The translations under genes were made by a program, and so were the position numbers. The notes beneath the pieces were generated by a model. That model saw only the letters and a list, made by a program, of their open reading frames with translations. It was not told the origin of the DNA and ran no database searches. DNA of 64,000 bases from Cryptomeria japonica (lineage: Eukaryota > Streptophyta > Pinopsida > Cupressales > Cupressaceae), in NCBI RefSeq assembly GCF_030272615.1, contig NC_081405.1, positions 158,981,317 through 159,045,316 of the forward strand, read 5' to 3'. Position 1 is the first letter of the stretch; the number at the start of each line of letters is the position of its first letter. This document shows, piece by piece, positions 35,900 through 47,915 of the stretch.

Positions 35900-37345
35900 T
35901 CATCTTGAATATATTTCCCCTATGCCCACTTGTCCCTTTTGTGCCAAAACATGTATTTTCGCTTTGTGCTCATGCTCGTATATTATGGCACATGGCAGTT
36001 GCTTTTCACCTCTACTCATCACGTTCCCTTAAGTGTTCTCTTGGAAAGAAAATATTATTTGTGCCTCTCCATCCTTTAATATTCTCTCCAACACTTGCAA
36101 ACATGTGATTATTACTTTCATTTGAAAATTGTGTCATCTTGATATATTATCTAACAATGTCCTCCCCCTTCAGATTAAAATTCAAATAATTTGTGTAAAT
36201 CTATCTCTTTTTCTTGTAAATATGACATCAACATGGCTCAGCATCTCACTAGATGGGAAAAGACACAACATTCTCCTTCAATTCCATGTTAATATTGAAG
36301 GGTGTGGAGGAGTGAATGCTTCATGAAATACTATTTAGGACATAAATTTAGGCTGGTTTTCATTCTCTTTTCTTACTAGTGGCTTCAAGACCATTTACTC
36401 TCAAAGGAATTGTGAAAGGTCAAATAGTTTGGAAACAATATTATAAACCTTTAATTATGTCCTCAAATTAGACATTTTGAACTCCAAGAGTCCATAAAGT
36501 TAATTAGAGTGGCTACAAAATGACGTCTTGTCTTTGAATTGGCTCATCTGGTTTCCTCAACTATTGTCTACTTTGTTTGTATGTTGAGGTTTTTGTTTAA
36601 TTCTTTATAGTTGTAATCTCCCACAACACTTTTTCTTTCCTATGTGAGTTGTGGTTTTGTTTGTAATTAGTCACTTTTTCCAATAAAAAAAGCAAAATTC
36701 CTTCAACTATTTTATTTTTAGGAGCCAATTTTTTTTGCTAAAAAAGGCAAGGATGAACATAATCAATAGATTATACCTCACCCCCCCTCTCCCGACACTA
36801 GTTGGCTAGAACTGAATTTTGATGGCTCTTCTAAAGCTAATCTAGGTCGATCTAGCGGGGGGTGGTGTCATATGTGACCATAGGGGTAAGTTGGGCCTAG
36901 CCTATGTGGCTAACCTAGGGACACAAACCTCAAGTGTTGTGGAGGTGGCAACTGCTTATTGTGGCTTAGTTATTGCAAGAGATAGAGAGTACAGATGAAT
37001 AATTATCAAATATGATTCAAAGAACACTATTTTAATGCTCAAAAGAGAAGCCAAACCTGATTGGAAATGCAAACACCTCATCGTCATGTGTTGGGATCTC
37101 ACCCTTAGGATTGGCCACATAAGACTTAGTTATACGAGAAGAGAAGGAAATAATGTTGTGGTATAGGTTGGTTTCTCTGGGCCCATTTTCTAATCATTTG
37201 AAAGTATGGACAGATATTCATGATATCCCTGATGTGGTTCATTTTTCTATCCTTGATGACATACAGTCTCATGATGAAGTAGAATCCAAAGATTACCTTT
37301 TTTATTTCTTACTATCACTGCCCTTTTTTCTTGTCATTTAATCTT
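35900..37345 (+). pseudogene. LINE ORF2 3' part: zf-RVT and RNase H relic
   Basis: 35926-36010 shows a Cys-rich zf-RVT-like fragment (PLCPFCAKTC in shifted frames, then ILWHMAVAF). 36802-37290 reads, over at least one frameshift near 36860, as a plant LINE RNase H (RVT_3) domain: WLELNFDGSSKANLGRS, CDHRGKLGLAYVANLGTQ, SSVVEVATAYCGLVIARDRE, YDSKNTILMLKREAKPDWKC, then a C-terminal tail (VWTDIHDIPDVVHFSILDDI). The DG of the first strand and D of YDSKN correspond to RNase H acidic residues. Stops and shifts show it is dead. Confidence 0.72.
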
Positions 37346-37379
37346 TAGGTGGAAAACGTTTAATTTTGGTTGTAGTTGC

Positions 37380-38900
37380 ATGTTTCCCTAATCCTAATCT
37401 GTGTTGCCTCTATCATACAATTGGTATTCAAATTCTCCCTCTAGTTTCTTTGTGTTAGCTATCGGGGTGACCTCATTCAAACTGAGCCAGATAGTTGGGA
37501 TGATTTTAAAAATAATGCAAAGTTGTGGCCGAAAGTGGTTAAGGGTAACCTTGTGAGGAATGTAGCGCTTTGATCCATACCTTTCCAAAAAACATTCCCA
37601 GTCATGGGAGAAAGGTGAGGTGAAAGTTGAGGGATTAGATGGGCTCTCTAGGTACGATTGTTTCTATTACCAAGTTATCTTTGGAGGGAGTGAATTTCCC
37701 TAAAAAGTGAAGGGATCTAACAAAGATGATCTCAAGAGATTCATCAAGCCTAGAGAAGGGGTCTCAAGACTACAAAGTGGATATAATATAGAAGACCTTC
37801 CTAGGGTTTGGAAGGATGTTGTGCTAATGCTCATGAAATACTTCACATTGGATGAAAGATTCAAAAGATTCCATACCCAACTCTTCCCCATGTTGAATCA
37901 TCTAAGGTATGGTATCAAAATGAATTTCCCTTTCTAGGTTTGTTCTTGTTTATCACAATCGGTTGCTAGGGCTAAATCCAAGAATCCCCCCTGACCACAA
38001 AGGATTAATCCTAAGGCTTTACAATATTCACTTGGCTTTGACCCCATCCAATGAGACCCCTTTGATTTCCTCTAGCCCCTTGTTGGATTCAAAATTAGCT
38101 GTGGAGCTTTCTAGTGACCTTATTTCAAAATTGGACTCCAATTTGGCTTCCTCGTCCAAAACCAGACTTGTCCCTACTTTGTTCAACCCTATTCTAGGGG
38201 CAAAATAGAAAATTACCCAAGCCCCGCCTTCTAGGGATGTTGAGCTAGTGGATTCAAAAGTCTAATTCCTCCTCAGTCTCAGGGTCTTAATGGTCTCCTA
38301 CTACTTTTGAGAAAGTTGCCCCCCCCCCCCACTAAGAGCCTCCTCACATGTCCAAGGTGTAAATATTCCCCCAATCTTGGCTCCCCTACTCTGGATGAGA
38401 AAGTATCTAAGCAGGAAAAAGAGGTTGAATGTCAAGATGTGACCCTTCAGTGGCTCCTTTCTCAATTTGGTGTGGCCAAAAAATGATAAAAAAAAGCTTG
38501 AAGCAGTGGCTGAGGTTGAGGCTTGGGGTGACAAATGGGTGATGGAGGACAAGGATGAGAAGGTTTGGAAGGTTTCCAATTATATGAAAAAGAAATTGGA
38601 TAAATGGAGATGAGAAAATTTCTCAAAGGGTCAAGTGGAATGTTATGGCTAAGTTGAAGGAGAATCAGGAAGTCTTGAAGAGAAAGGTCGAGGAAATGTT
38701 TACTCTGAGCCAGGAGATGGCATTAAAGAACTCATCCTCTTTGCATGACGTACAAGAATAGAGAGAATGAAGAAGGTGAAGAGGAAGAGAAACATGGAGT
38801 CTCCCTCTATAGAGATGGACCTCCTCACCTTTGTTGTCAAGGCTACCCTAAATTTGGGCACTCTAGCCTCTACAAAAGATTCAAACAAAAAGATTTATTT
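37380..38900 (+). pseudogene. Decayed reading frame, gag/ORF1-like, family not identified
   Basis: Coherent peptide runs in successive plus-strand frames: 37707-37937 (LKRFIKPREGVSRLQSGYNI, DLPRVWKDVVLMLMKYFTLD), 37963-38208 (LGLNPRIPPDHKGLILRLYN, LDSKLAVELSSDLISKLDSN), and 38400-38750, where charged helical segments (EKVSKQEKEVE, KLKENQEVLKRKVEEMF) occur. Several frameshifts and stops separate them. Its place directly after a LINE 3' end, its similar decay and its lack of introns suggest ORF1 or gag of a retroelement. I do not recognise the family. Confidence 0.45.
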
Positions 38901-39604
38901 TTCTAAAAAATTTAAAGTGTTGTGTAATGAATGGCACTTGATGATAATGCCCCCACTCAATAGACCATTCCTTCATGTCTTTTGTGGGTGGTTGGATGTT
39001 TTTTTTTGTTTTTTGGCTCTATTTTTCATGGTCCTATATTGGTCGTCTATTAGGTTCTATCATGTTTTGGTATCCTATGTTTTTGTCTGGGTGTGCACTC
39101 CTCATGTGTCCTAGGTAGTTTCTTTTAGCGGTTATGTAAAGGTTTCAGCATATCCCACTCTAATCAATCATAACATAATCAATAGATTTGTTCTATCTCT
39201 ATATATATAAACAATTAATCATTGAACGATTAAAGACAAATGACATTCTATATAATAAATAATAAAATAATGTGAAACATGATTAGGAAATTAAATAGTT
39301 CTCATCATGGAATTATTTTCAATTGAGCCATCTTTAAACGTGTTCAATTAGATTTAATTTTATCTATGAGGATTTATTATTATTTTTATTAAATTATAGT
39401 AAAAAATGTGAGGCTTGTAGAGATTGGATTTTAAACCAAAAAGTATGAAAAGGAGATTTAAAATATTTTTAATTGGTTAAAATGTTTTGTTGTTTGAATT
39501 TTGAGGCAATAGAAGATATAGATATCTAGGTTTTATTATTTTTGATAGGTAGGAAAATACAACAATTACCATCTAACAATCAAATGGATGCAAAAGGAAT
39601 CTTT
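38901..39604. other. Non-coding, T-rich then AT-rich
   Basis: 38990-39110 is T/G-rich and may be the 3' UTR of the preceding relic. The rest is AT-rich with nothing recognised. Confidence 0.5.
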
Positions 39605-40300
39605 ATACATGGGTATGTGCACCAAGATGGTAAACAAAAAGGAGGTCAAAAGTGGCCATTTTTTATCCAAAATCAACTAAACCTAAACTTAGAGGAGCAA
39701 TTTGAGACTTATGCACTCAAAATTTGAAGACACTAAAAGAATAAGAATTGTTGTACTCTGAATCTAGTTTCTAAACTACTAAAGTTTTTTTTTAAAAGGA
39801 TAAGATTAAAAGAGTCAAATATTTCTAGTACACAAAAGTGTTCCTATTATTTTTTAGCAAAACATAACATATTGTTTGGTGTGCATGTCAAAAAAGTTAG
39901 AGTTGCATTTGATATTTTGAAAAACTCTTTCATAGAAAGTTAGTTAAGAGTGGGTACTAGAAGTTGTGTATTATTTTGTAATTTTTTGTTACATGTTTTT
40001 TTTATGACCTTTCGAAGTGGGCCCATCTTGAAAATCAAATACATGTTCATGTAGGTCACATAACTTGCACCAAAATAATCGAAAAATGTATTTCTTTTGA
40101 AGTGTAGATAATGAAGTGGATAAAAATAATACATAATTTATTTCATATCTGAACAAGTAGGTCAAAAGTTATTAAAAAATGATATAGGTGTCTCTAAGAA
40201 CTATAGAAATATTGTTGAAAGATTAAAAATTAATATCTTAATGTTGTTCAAATCTTTAAAAAATAGTAATTTTATGAATACCCACTTCATAACATGCATG
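39605..40300 (+). repeat. Repeat family A, copy 1
   Basis: ~700 bp diverged direct homologue of 44652-45390. Shared landmarks in order: GTGCACCAAGATGGTAAACA, AAGTGGCCA, CTGAATCTAGTTTCTAAACT, GGATAAGATTAA, AAGTTGTGTATT, ATAACTTGCA(C/T)CAAAATAATC, AAT(A/G)TGTAATTTATTT. Non-coding. Confidence 0.88.
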
Positions 40301-40344
40301 GTATAGAAGGCTTAAGACTACAATGTAACATATAGTGTGTCATG

Positions 40345-40437
40345 AGTGTATATGTATATGTATATGTATGTATGTATGTATGTATTTATGTATACACACA
40401 TATATATACATATATATGCATGCATGCATATATATGA
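40345..40437. repeat. Compound microsatellite (TATATG/TATG/CATG)
   Basis: Alternating TGTATA, (GTAT)n and TGCA words between repeat A copy 1 and repeat B copy 1. No unique sequence. Confidence 0.9.
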
Positions 40438-40690
40438 AAGTGTCACCGATACATGACCCCTATTGCATCATTACCTGTTCGGGATACAACCAATAAAAAT
40501 TTAAAAACTATCCAATTACAAAATAAAAAATACCTAATTTATCCATGTGGGCCCACTCACATTATATACTTTAATCTTAGGCATGGGGGCCAATTTAATA
40601 ATCCAACCAATGTTTTATGTCCACTGTCGACCACGTATACCATTTTCTTGATACGCATTACCAGACATTTTTTAGCCCCTAAAGGAAACA
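40438..40690 (+). repeat. Repeat family B, copy 1
   Basis: ~250 bp homologous, in inverted orientation, to 52047-52292. Shared landmarks: GATACATGACCCCTATTG, CAATTACAAAATAAAAA, GTGGGCCCACTCACATT, CCAATTTAATAA, TTTTATGTCCAC. Confidence 0.88.
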
Positions 40691-40815
40691 ATGATACATG
40701 AGATAAAAAGAAAAATGAGACATGATTTAGATGACCATTTTTATGGTATTACAATAATCACATATGAAAAATGAAGCCCCTAAAGGAAACAATGATACAT
40801 GAGATAAAAAGAAAG
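40676..40815 (+). repeat. ~40-bp direct repeat, spacing 101 bp
   Basis: CCCCTAAAGGAAACAATGAT and the following ~19 bases (ending GATAAAAAGAAA) occur at 40676-40714 and 40777-40815 without visible differences. Recent tandem duplication at the edge of repeat B. Confidence 0.9.
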
Positions 40816-41322
40816 AAAGAGAAAGGAGTGAAAATCCTTGCCCCCCAAGGGAGGAGGACAAAGAGAAACATTACACATCTTCTAATGGTGAGTATTGGCA
40901 AGTGATATGCCTTCTTTGTGGAACAAATTCTCTCAAGGAAGGGATACATACTTCTCAAGAGATCATTCCATGCCAAGGGGCATATCCAACTTGCGAATAA
41001 TCGAGACCATAAAAGAGGTAAGGTTTTCAAGAGAATGAAGGAAAGAGAAAAAGTGCACCACTCATTTAAAAAACTGCTCTTCACCCAAGAACAATTATAT
41101 GCTCACATAGGAATTATTCTTATGCAATTAAGGAGATCTAATAATGTATAATGCACCAACATAGAGATGAATATATAGAAAGAATGAAGAGAAATGAATT
41201 TTATGTTGCTGCCCCAAAGTATGTAAAGTTGAAACAACACCACCACAAATGATAAAAATCCCCCAACTAAGTTGACTATTTATGTGATAAGGGTGAGGAG
41301 AAACATGAAGAGAAAAGAAGCT

Positions 41323-42430
41323 CTAAGGCACTACTTTGATGTCAAGGAAGATAGTGAGATCTATTGTAAGAGAAATTTGTGCAAGATCATATTGCTTTTG
41401 AACAAATTTCTTAAATGTGTAACATTTCCTAAGAGAATGTGAATGTGAATCATCAAAAATGTAATATTCAATAGCTTTCACTGGCTTAATATTCTTGTTT
41501 TTATTTTGAGGAGGAAAGGAAATGTTCCTCTCATATTTCAATTTTCAATAGATTCTTGCAGCTAGTCTTTCAGGATGATAGATATCGTCTTGACATAAAG
41601 GAGAAGAATTATTAGAAGAAGAAGGTTTATCGTCCACAATTCTAATTGTGCCATTGTCGATGTCATCTTGAGTAGATTTTTGAAAATCAAGGCAATCATT
41701 AACATTATGGTCATGGGTTTGATGAAATGAACAAAAAGGACATTTTGAAGAAGAAGCATTCTTGCGGTCTCTTTTGATTTATTCTTTTAAGATAATTTTT
41801 AAAATTTTGGAGCCTAAGGAGTTCATCTGTAGAAAGAGGAGCATCATTTCCTAGGCCTTTTTTAGTTTGTGTAGGAAGGTTTATAGGTACACAAATTCCT
41901 TTCTCAAATTTCCCAATTATGTGTCCTTTAAAACCTTGTTTTGTGATTATATGAAAGCCACGACTATAAGAACGTTGCAATTCATTAGATGGAGGAATAG
42001 GATCATGAATTTCTTGGAAATCTGACGTATAAGGGGGAAGAAAAGGATTTCTATATGAAGAAGGAGTATCATATGAAATGACAATCTCCTTTCCTTTATC
42101 AAGCTTATCCTTTGTGGAGGATTGAGGATGAACATCTTCATCATCTAAAAGCTCATTTTTAGTTATTTCTATGCGAGGGGAAAGATCATGAATAAAATGC
42201 ATGACATCATCCTCCCTACATAGACTTTGATGTTGAAGATATGTCTTAGGAGAATAAGGAGGATCTAAAAATGTAAGAATGTTAATGTTTTGATTTTTCC
42301 CCCCTTGCTTAAAGGTATGTGTAGAAGAGGATGGGTCCTTGTCACTTTCCAACTCTTGCACTTGTTTAAAGAGAGCATTCTAGTTAAAGCATTAGGTCTC
42401 ATCTCATCCACACATAATACCCTAGGAGAG
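41323..42430 (-). pseudogene. Gag-like polyprotein relic of the minus-strand gypsy element
   Basis: The longest frame (42361-41711) carries QELESDKDPSSSTHTFKQGG, a Pro-rich middle and LSTDELLRLQNFKNYLKRIN followed by QKRPQEC. After a frameshift a Cys/His cluster appears, CPFCSFHQTHDHNVNDC (about 41745-41695), then LDFQKSTQDDIDNGTIRIVD. Upstream, FVDHKPKDPNPCTSPRVLC and RPNALTRMLSL (around 42470-42380) belong to the same product in another frame. The set resembles the nucleocapsid side of a plant retrotransposon Gag. Protease, reverse transcriptase and integrase are absent toward 40.7 kb, so the element is 3'-truncated. Confidence 0.6.
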
Positions 42431-43640
42431 GTACAAGGGTTAGGATCTTTAGGTTTATGATCTACAAAAGCTTTAAGGTGATTAACATAGGAAATGCATT
42501 TTGTTAACAACATCACCATAATGCAACATAAATGATACATGAAAGCTTGGAGATCTAATTGAAAAAGAAATAATTTGGAAAGCCTAACAACACAATATGA
42601 CCAAGTGTTATGAATGAAGAGAAGCAATAAGAAATGAAATAAACCTTTATCTGACACATGATTATAGTAAATATATCTGAAAAACAATGTAATCATATGT
42701 GAAAGAGAAAGTACATCCAATTTATTAATTGTCATTGAAGTCTCTTAATTAAAATCTTAATTTGCTAGAAAAGAAAATAAAAAATTAGGACATTTGTATG
42801 AAAATTAATTTAAAATTTGAATTTGTGTTCGACCTTAGGATGTGTTAAAATTAATAAAGTGTGCTAATTTTCTGGATTTAAACAGAAAAATATAGTCAAT
42901 TCCGTCTCCCAACATTTTGGGAAAAAGTCAGGGACCATGTTGAAAGTGCACACGGTCAGACCAACCTTTTTAAAAAATTTCAAGGATGATAAATATTATA
43001 ATTTTAATGCAGAATCCAAAAAAAAGTTGATTTAGAGATGTCTAGATCGATCAAATTGGTAGTCAAAGATCGAAAATAAAAAGATCTTAAAAATTAGGGC
43101 TTTGTTATTTAACCACTAAATTTTTAGAATAAAAAGGAAGATTTGATCTACAATTTTGAAATAGAAATCAGATCTGAAACAAGCAATTAAAATTGTACAC
43201 TTCACAAGATTAATTTCCTCAAAATAAAAAAATTAGGGCTTCGATGTAATTAAACTCTAAAATTTGCAAATAGATCAAACTTGGAAATGAAATTTTAAAA
43301 TTCAAATTGCACTTAATCAACTCTAATAATGAAAATTCAGAAGTAATGTGTAAGATGACAGGTTCACCAAAATGTAAAGTGGAAAATTGGATCCTAGTGA
43401 CTCCCCACCTAGGAGAGAAAAAGGAAGTCACTGGGATGATTTTCACTTGGAGGAACTTTACATTCAAAAGAGGGGCTTGAGTCACTAGATCCACATCCAA
43501 GGGAAACAAGGATGTGAATTCCAAGTGGATTGCAAAGGTTGAAGTGTGATTTACCCTCTTTTGTAAATGAGATAGTTGACTTGTTGACTATGTAGGAAAG
43601 AAAGATAAAATGAGTAAATGAGGAGCTACCAGTTCTGGAT
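42431..43640 (-). other. Leader region between LTR and gag of the minus-strand element
   Basis: No coding domain. A ~45-bp sequence with TTGAAAGTGCACACGGTC occurs here (42938-42955) and again in the LTR-proximal part (43719-43736), a direct repeat ~780 bp apart. The exact LTR inner end and primer binding site were not identified. Confidence 0.45.
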
Positions 43641-44528
43641 CGCATTGTAACTTCCGATCTAAGATATTTAGACTGGTACGGATCTGCCCTGCAAATTTGG
43701 AGAAAAGTCATTGGGACCGTGTTGAAAGTGCACACGGTCCTCCACAAAATCTATGAAATGAAAAGGGTTCTTCTGCCTCTGTAAATGGAGTCTTGATCTA
43801 AAAATATAGTTGTGCACCTGTAACCTACACACACAAAAGAAGGGAAGAGGGGTTGTGGATAGGAGTTTGCCTTTGTCAAACCCCGGTCGAGGAATCAACC
43901 TTGAAAGAAAGTAATTGCAAATGCTTGAATGTAAACATGGAAATGTATACCTTGTAGATCTGCAATTTGTTGATGATGGTTGCTTTTCTTCTTGAATGTG
44001 ATCACAAATATTGCATGAAATGGCATGTAACATGACAAAACCCTAACACACACATAGGCTTGCAAATGAATGTTGTAAATGTTGCTCCAATTGATGAATG
44101 AAGAAGACACATGAAGAAGAAGACTCGATGGATTCTTGAAGACTTGAATGCTTGAACTTCGCCTATCATGTATTTTTTTTTTATTTCTCCCCTTGCAAAT
44201 GAGAAGACCAACTCTCTTTTATACATGCCTTAGAGAATTAATTCATCTCACCAAAGCCTGACATCGGGGAGATTTGGAATCCTGAAATGCATATAGGACC
44301 AGAGGGACCTATCTTGGGGTCACCCTAAGAGGGGGGCACAGGGGCGCCACGTCCCTTTCCTGCCCTATCTTGGGGTCCGGACATGGTCATGAGGCCATCT
44401 CAGGGCTTAAACAAGGAGATGTTTGAGGTGAAAATGTAGAGAGAAGTCTCAGTTGGGAAGGAAGATGTTGTTGCCAAGGTGAGGACATCAAATGTGGTTA
44501 AAATTGCTAGGGTCGCAATTTTATGACA
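43641..44528 (-). mobile_element. 5' LTR of the minus-strand gypsy element
   Basis: On the minus strand the LTR begins TGTCATAAAATTGCGACCCT at 44528. It contains a TATA-like TGTATAAAAGAG (about 44225-44214) followed by a transcript-like leader. 44280-44400 is GC-rich for this window (CCCCAAGATAGGTCCCTC). The inner boundary is approximate because no primer binding site was recognised. No matching 3' LTR is in the window. Confidence 0.6.
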
Positions 44529-44651
44529 CTACACATATATACATATACATATACATATACATAAATACATATATATACATATGTATATATGAATATACAT
44601 AGATACATGTATATGTATATGTATGTATGTATTTATGTGTGTATGTATGTA
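44529..44651. repeat. Compound microsatellite (ACATAT/GTAT)
   Basis: Alternating purine-pyrimidine TATACA, ATGTAT and GTAT words directly bordering repeat A copy 2, paralleling the arrangement at 40345-40437 and 50793-50880. Confidence 0.9.
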
Positions 44652-45390
44652 TGTGGGTAAGTACACCAAGATGATGAACAAAAAGGGGGGTATAAGTGGC
44701 CACTTTTTTTTTCTGAAAATGGGTAAACTTGAACTTCAAAGAGATATTTGAAGGTCATGCACTAAAAACTAAGAGTTGAGAAAATAATAATAATTTTATT
44801 TCTCTGAATCTAGTTTCTAAACTATTAAATTTTTAAAAAATTGGATAAGATTAAGAGGGTCAAACCTTTCACGCACAAAAAATTGTTCCTGATTTTTTCA
44901 GAAAAATATAACATAGTTGTTTTCATGCACTGCACAAAATATATAGTTAGATTTACTACTTTTCAAAACCCTTTGGTAGGATGATAGGTAAGAGTGAGAT
45001 CTAGAAGTTGTGTATTTTTTTTAATTTTCTGTTAATTTATTTTTTTAATGATTTTTTGAAGTGACCGCATCCTGAAAATTTGGTACCTGTTTGTGCGTTG
45101 GGCATAACTTGCATCAAAATAATCAAAAATGAAAACTTCTTTTTTTAAAAGTGTATAAAATCTAGTGTAGAACAATAATATGTAATTTATTTTAAATTTG
45201 GTCAAGTATGTCAAAAGTAATCAAAAAAATGGTAGACATATGTCTGTGAGGACTATCAAGGCATTGGTAAAGAAAATTAAAGTTTACTATGCTAATGTTG
45301 TCCAAAAATAGAAAAAAATATATGGTCAAAAAACTGAGAAGATGTGTGAGATTATGGTGGTAATTTTAGAGATACCCACTTGATCATTTG
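44652..45390 (+). repeat. Repeat family A, copy 2
   Basis: Diverged direct homologue of 39605-40300 (GTACACCAAGATGATGAACA start; CTGAATCTAGTTTCTAAACT and ATAACTTGCATCAAAATAATC internal). It passes into the palindrome array at 45525. Confidence 0.88.
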
Positions 45391-45524
45391 TAAACCTGAT
45401 GATGACAAAGTCGAGAAATCATGTTGGAAGATGAAAAAATGTGTAAAGGGACAAAAATGGGGGGAAAATGGGCCTGCAAGCCTTAGGGTCATTTTCCAAC
45501 CCTCTTACCAAGCCAAAACCCACA

Positions 45525-45795
45525 CGGGTTTTGAAAAACAAAAAGTACTATTCACAATTCTTCATAACCCGCACGGTTTTTTAAAAACAAAAAGTACTAT
45601 TCATAGTTCTTCATAACCCGCACGGGTTTTGAAAACCAAAAAGTATTATTCATAGTTCTACATAACCCGTACAGGTTATGTAGAACTAAAACCATTATTT
45701 TGTGTTTCACAAAACCCGTATAGGTTATGAAGACGGGTTATGTAGAACTAAAACCATTATTTTGTGTTTCACAAAACCCGTATGGGTTATGAAGA
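45525..45795. repeat. Array of AACCCGTACGGGTT-type palindromes, left block
   Basis: About seven imperfect copies of the 14-bp palindrome AACCCGTACGGGTT spaced ~40 bases apart, each followed by TTG or ATG and an AAAAAGTA or AACTAAAAC-type spacer. The last two copies lie in ~57-bp direct repeats (GGTTATGTAGAACTAAAACC). The family recurs at 50345-50730. Confidence 0.88.
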
Positions 45796-46000
45796 CATAA
45801 TAATGTATGCTTGTAAACTTAGCATTTACTACACATATGTACATACATACATATATAATATGTGTTTATGTATGTATATATGCATATCTATAGTTATATA
45901 TATATTAATATAGATATATGTATATATATTTGTATACATGCATGTCTCTCTCATTTTCCTCTCTCTCATCTTCCTTCCCCATCACTATATTTGTCTATTC
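45796..46000. repeat. Microsatellite (TATG, TATA) and CT-rich edge of the gap
   Basis: TATA/TGTA words to ~45940, then CTCTCTC-rich sequence up to the first N. Low complexity is the likely cause of the assembly gap. Confidence 0.85.
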
Positions 46001-46500
46001 NNNNNNNNNNNNNNNNNNNNNNNNNNNNNNNNNNNNNNNNNNNNNNNNNNNNNNNNNNNNNNNNNNNNNNNNNNNNNNNNNNNNNNNNNNNNNNNNNNNN
46101 NNNNNNNNNNNNNNNNNNNNNNNNNNNNNNNNNNNNNNNNNNNNNNNNNNNNNNNNNNNNNNNNNNNNNNNNNNNNNNNNNNNNNNNNNNNNNNNNNNNN
46201 NNNNNNNNNNNNNNNNNNNNNNNNNNNNNNNNNNNNNNNNNNNNNNNNNNNNNNNNNNNNNNNNNNNNNNNNNNNNNNNNNNNNNNNNNNNNNNNNNNNN
46301 NNNNNNNNNNNNNNNNNNNNNNNNNNNNNNNNNNNNNNNNNNNNNNNNNNNNNNNNNNNNNNNNNNNNNNNNNNNNNNNNNNNNNNNNNNNNNNNNNNNN
46401 NNNNNNNNNNNNNNNNNNNNNNNNNNNNNNNNNNNNNNNNNNNNNNNNNNNNNNNNNNNNNNNNNNNNNNNNNNNNNNNNNNNNNNNNNNNNNNNNNNNN
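46001..46500. other. Assembly gap, 500 Ns
   Basis: Exactly 500 Ns, so probably a placeholder of unknown true length. Any frame spanning it is meaningless. Confidence 1.
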
Positions 46501-47229
46501 ACATTGGAAAACGCGCTCCGCAAAACGGGGCCCGTTCTAAAAAAATGGGGGCCCGTTAATGGTTCAGCCTCTTGATTCGAAAGGTGACGGGGGGCCGAAG
46601 CTAAATAAAACGGGCCCCTATAGAAACGGGGGCCCCTTTTAAATAATGGGGGCCCATTTTTAAATTCTATTTTTACCCTTTTTTGGGCAAATTTTTCATT
46701 TTCACCATGACAGTGAATTGATAAGAGGAGATCAAAAACGGGCCCCCATGTTGTGGTTTCCATTTCAAGCCTCCACCACTATCCCAGGTACACATTCAGT
46801 CATCTATTTTCACATTTCATAATTTTCTTGTATATTTTTCTTCTTTTTTTTTGTGTATTATTTAGTTTTTTTGGTATATTTTAGTTTTTTTTATAGTAGC
46901 CTATAAATAAATTATTTGTTATATTTGTAAATTCTTGATTTTGATCTAAAATTTTTTTGAATAGTTAACCCTAAACCCTAATCAACAAATTTAGAAATCA
47001 AAACCAAACCTAGATAATTAACAAAACGAAATCGACACAAACAAAAAAATGAAAATGAAATGGAAACAAAAACAAAAACGTTCGAAAAGGAAATCAAAAT
47101 AAAACCGAACATATGTACCTAAATTGTTCTTAATCCTCATTAGGCAATACAAAAGTTACCACTAAATTAGTATAACCTTAAAAGTAATTAACGTTACTCT
47201 TCAAATTTTAGATATCAAAGTTTAGGCTT

Positions 47230-47915
47230 AGGTTTATGCCATGTCATGGCATAAAGGTCCTATTATGGTCCTATTATGTCATGTGATGGTATAAAAGGAT
47301 CAATTATGGACACATTATGTCATGTCATGGCATAATAGGACACATTATGCCATGATGGCATAATAGGACACATTATGACATGATGGCATAATATGTCCTA
47401 TTATGCCATGACATTGCATAATGGGTTCATAGTTGGTCCTATTATATCATGTCATGGCATAATAGGACCTATTATGCCATCATGGCATAATAGGTCCTAT
47501 TATGCCATGACACTGCATAATAGTCCACCTATTATGCCATCATCGCATAACAGGTCCATAATAGGACCTATTAAGCCACAACATGACATGATTTTCTCAA
47601 AAATTGCCAACTTCATCATCTAATTCATCTCCAACACTGAAACTATGCTAATTCAACATGTTTACTTGGTATGATAGGACCAATTATGGACCTATCATGC
47701 CATGATGGCATAATATGTCCTATTATGCCATGATATTGCATAATGGATCAATAGTTGGTCCTATTATGTCATGTCATGGCATAATAGGACCTATTATGCC
47801 ATGATGGCATAATAGGTCCTATTATGCCATGGCATTGCATAATAGTCCACCTATTATGCCATAATAGGACCTACTAAGCCACAACATGACATGATTTTCT
47901 CAAAAATTGCCAAGA
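47230..47915. repeat. Palindromic minisatellite of TATTATGCCATGATGGCATAATA type
   Basis: Many copies of TATTATGCCAT(G/C)ATGGCATAA linked by AGGTCCTAT or AGGACCTAT. At a higher level a ~300-bp block is duplicated: 47270-47610 and 47665-47915 both end CACAACATGACATGATTTTC TCAAAAATTGCCAA. The array cuts into the C-terminal coding part of the transposase-like frame. Confidence 0.9.

Noticed and set aside
45862-46763. Long open frames across the gap on both strands
   Set aside because: They consist almost entirely of translated Ns.
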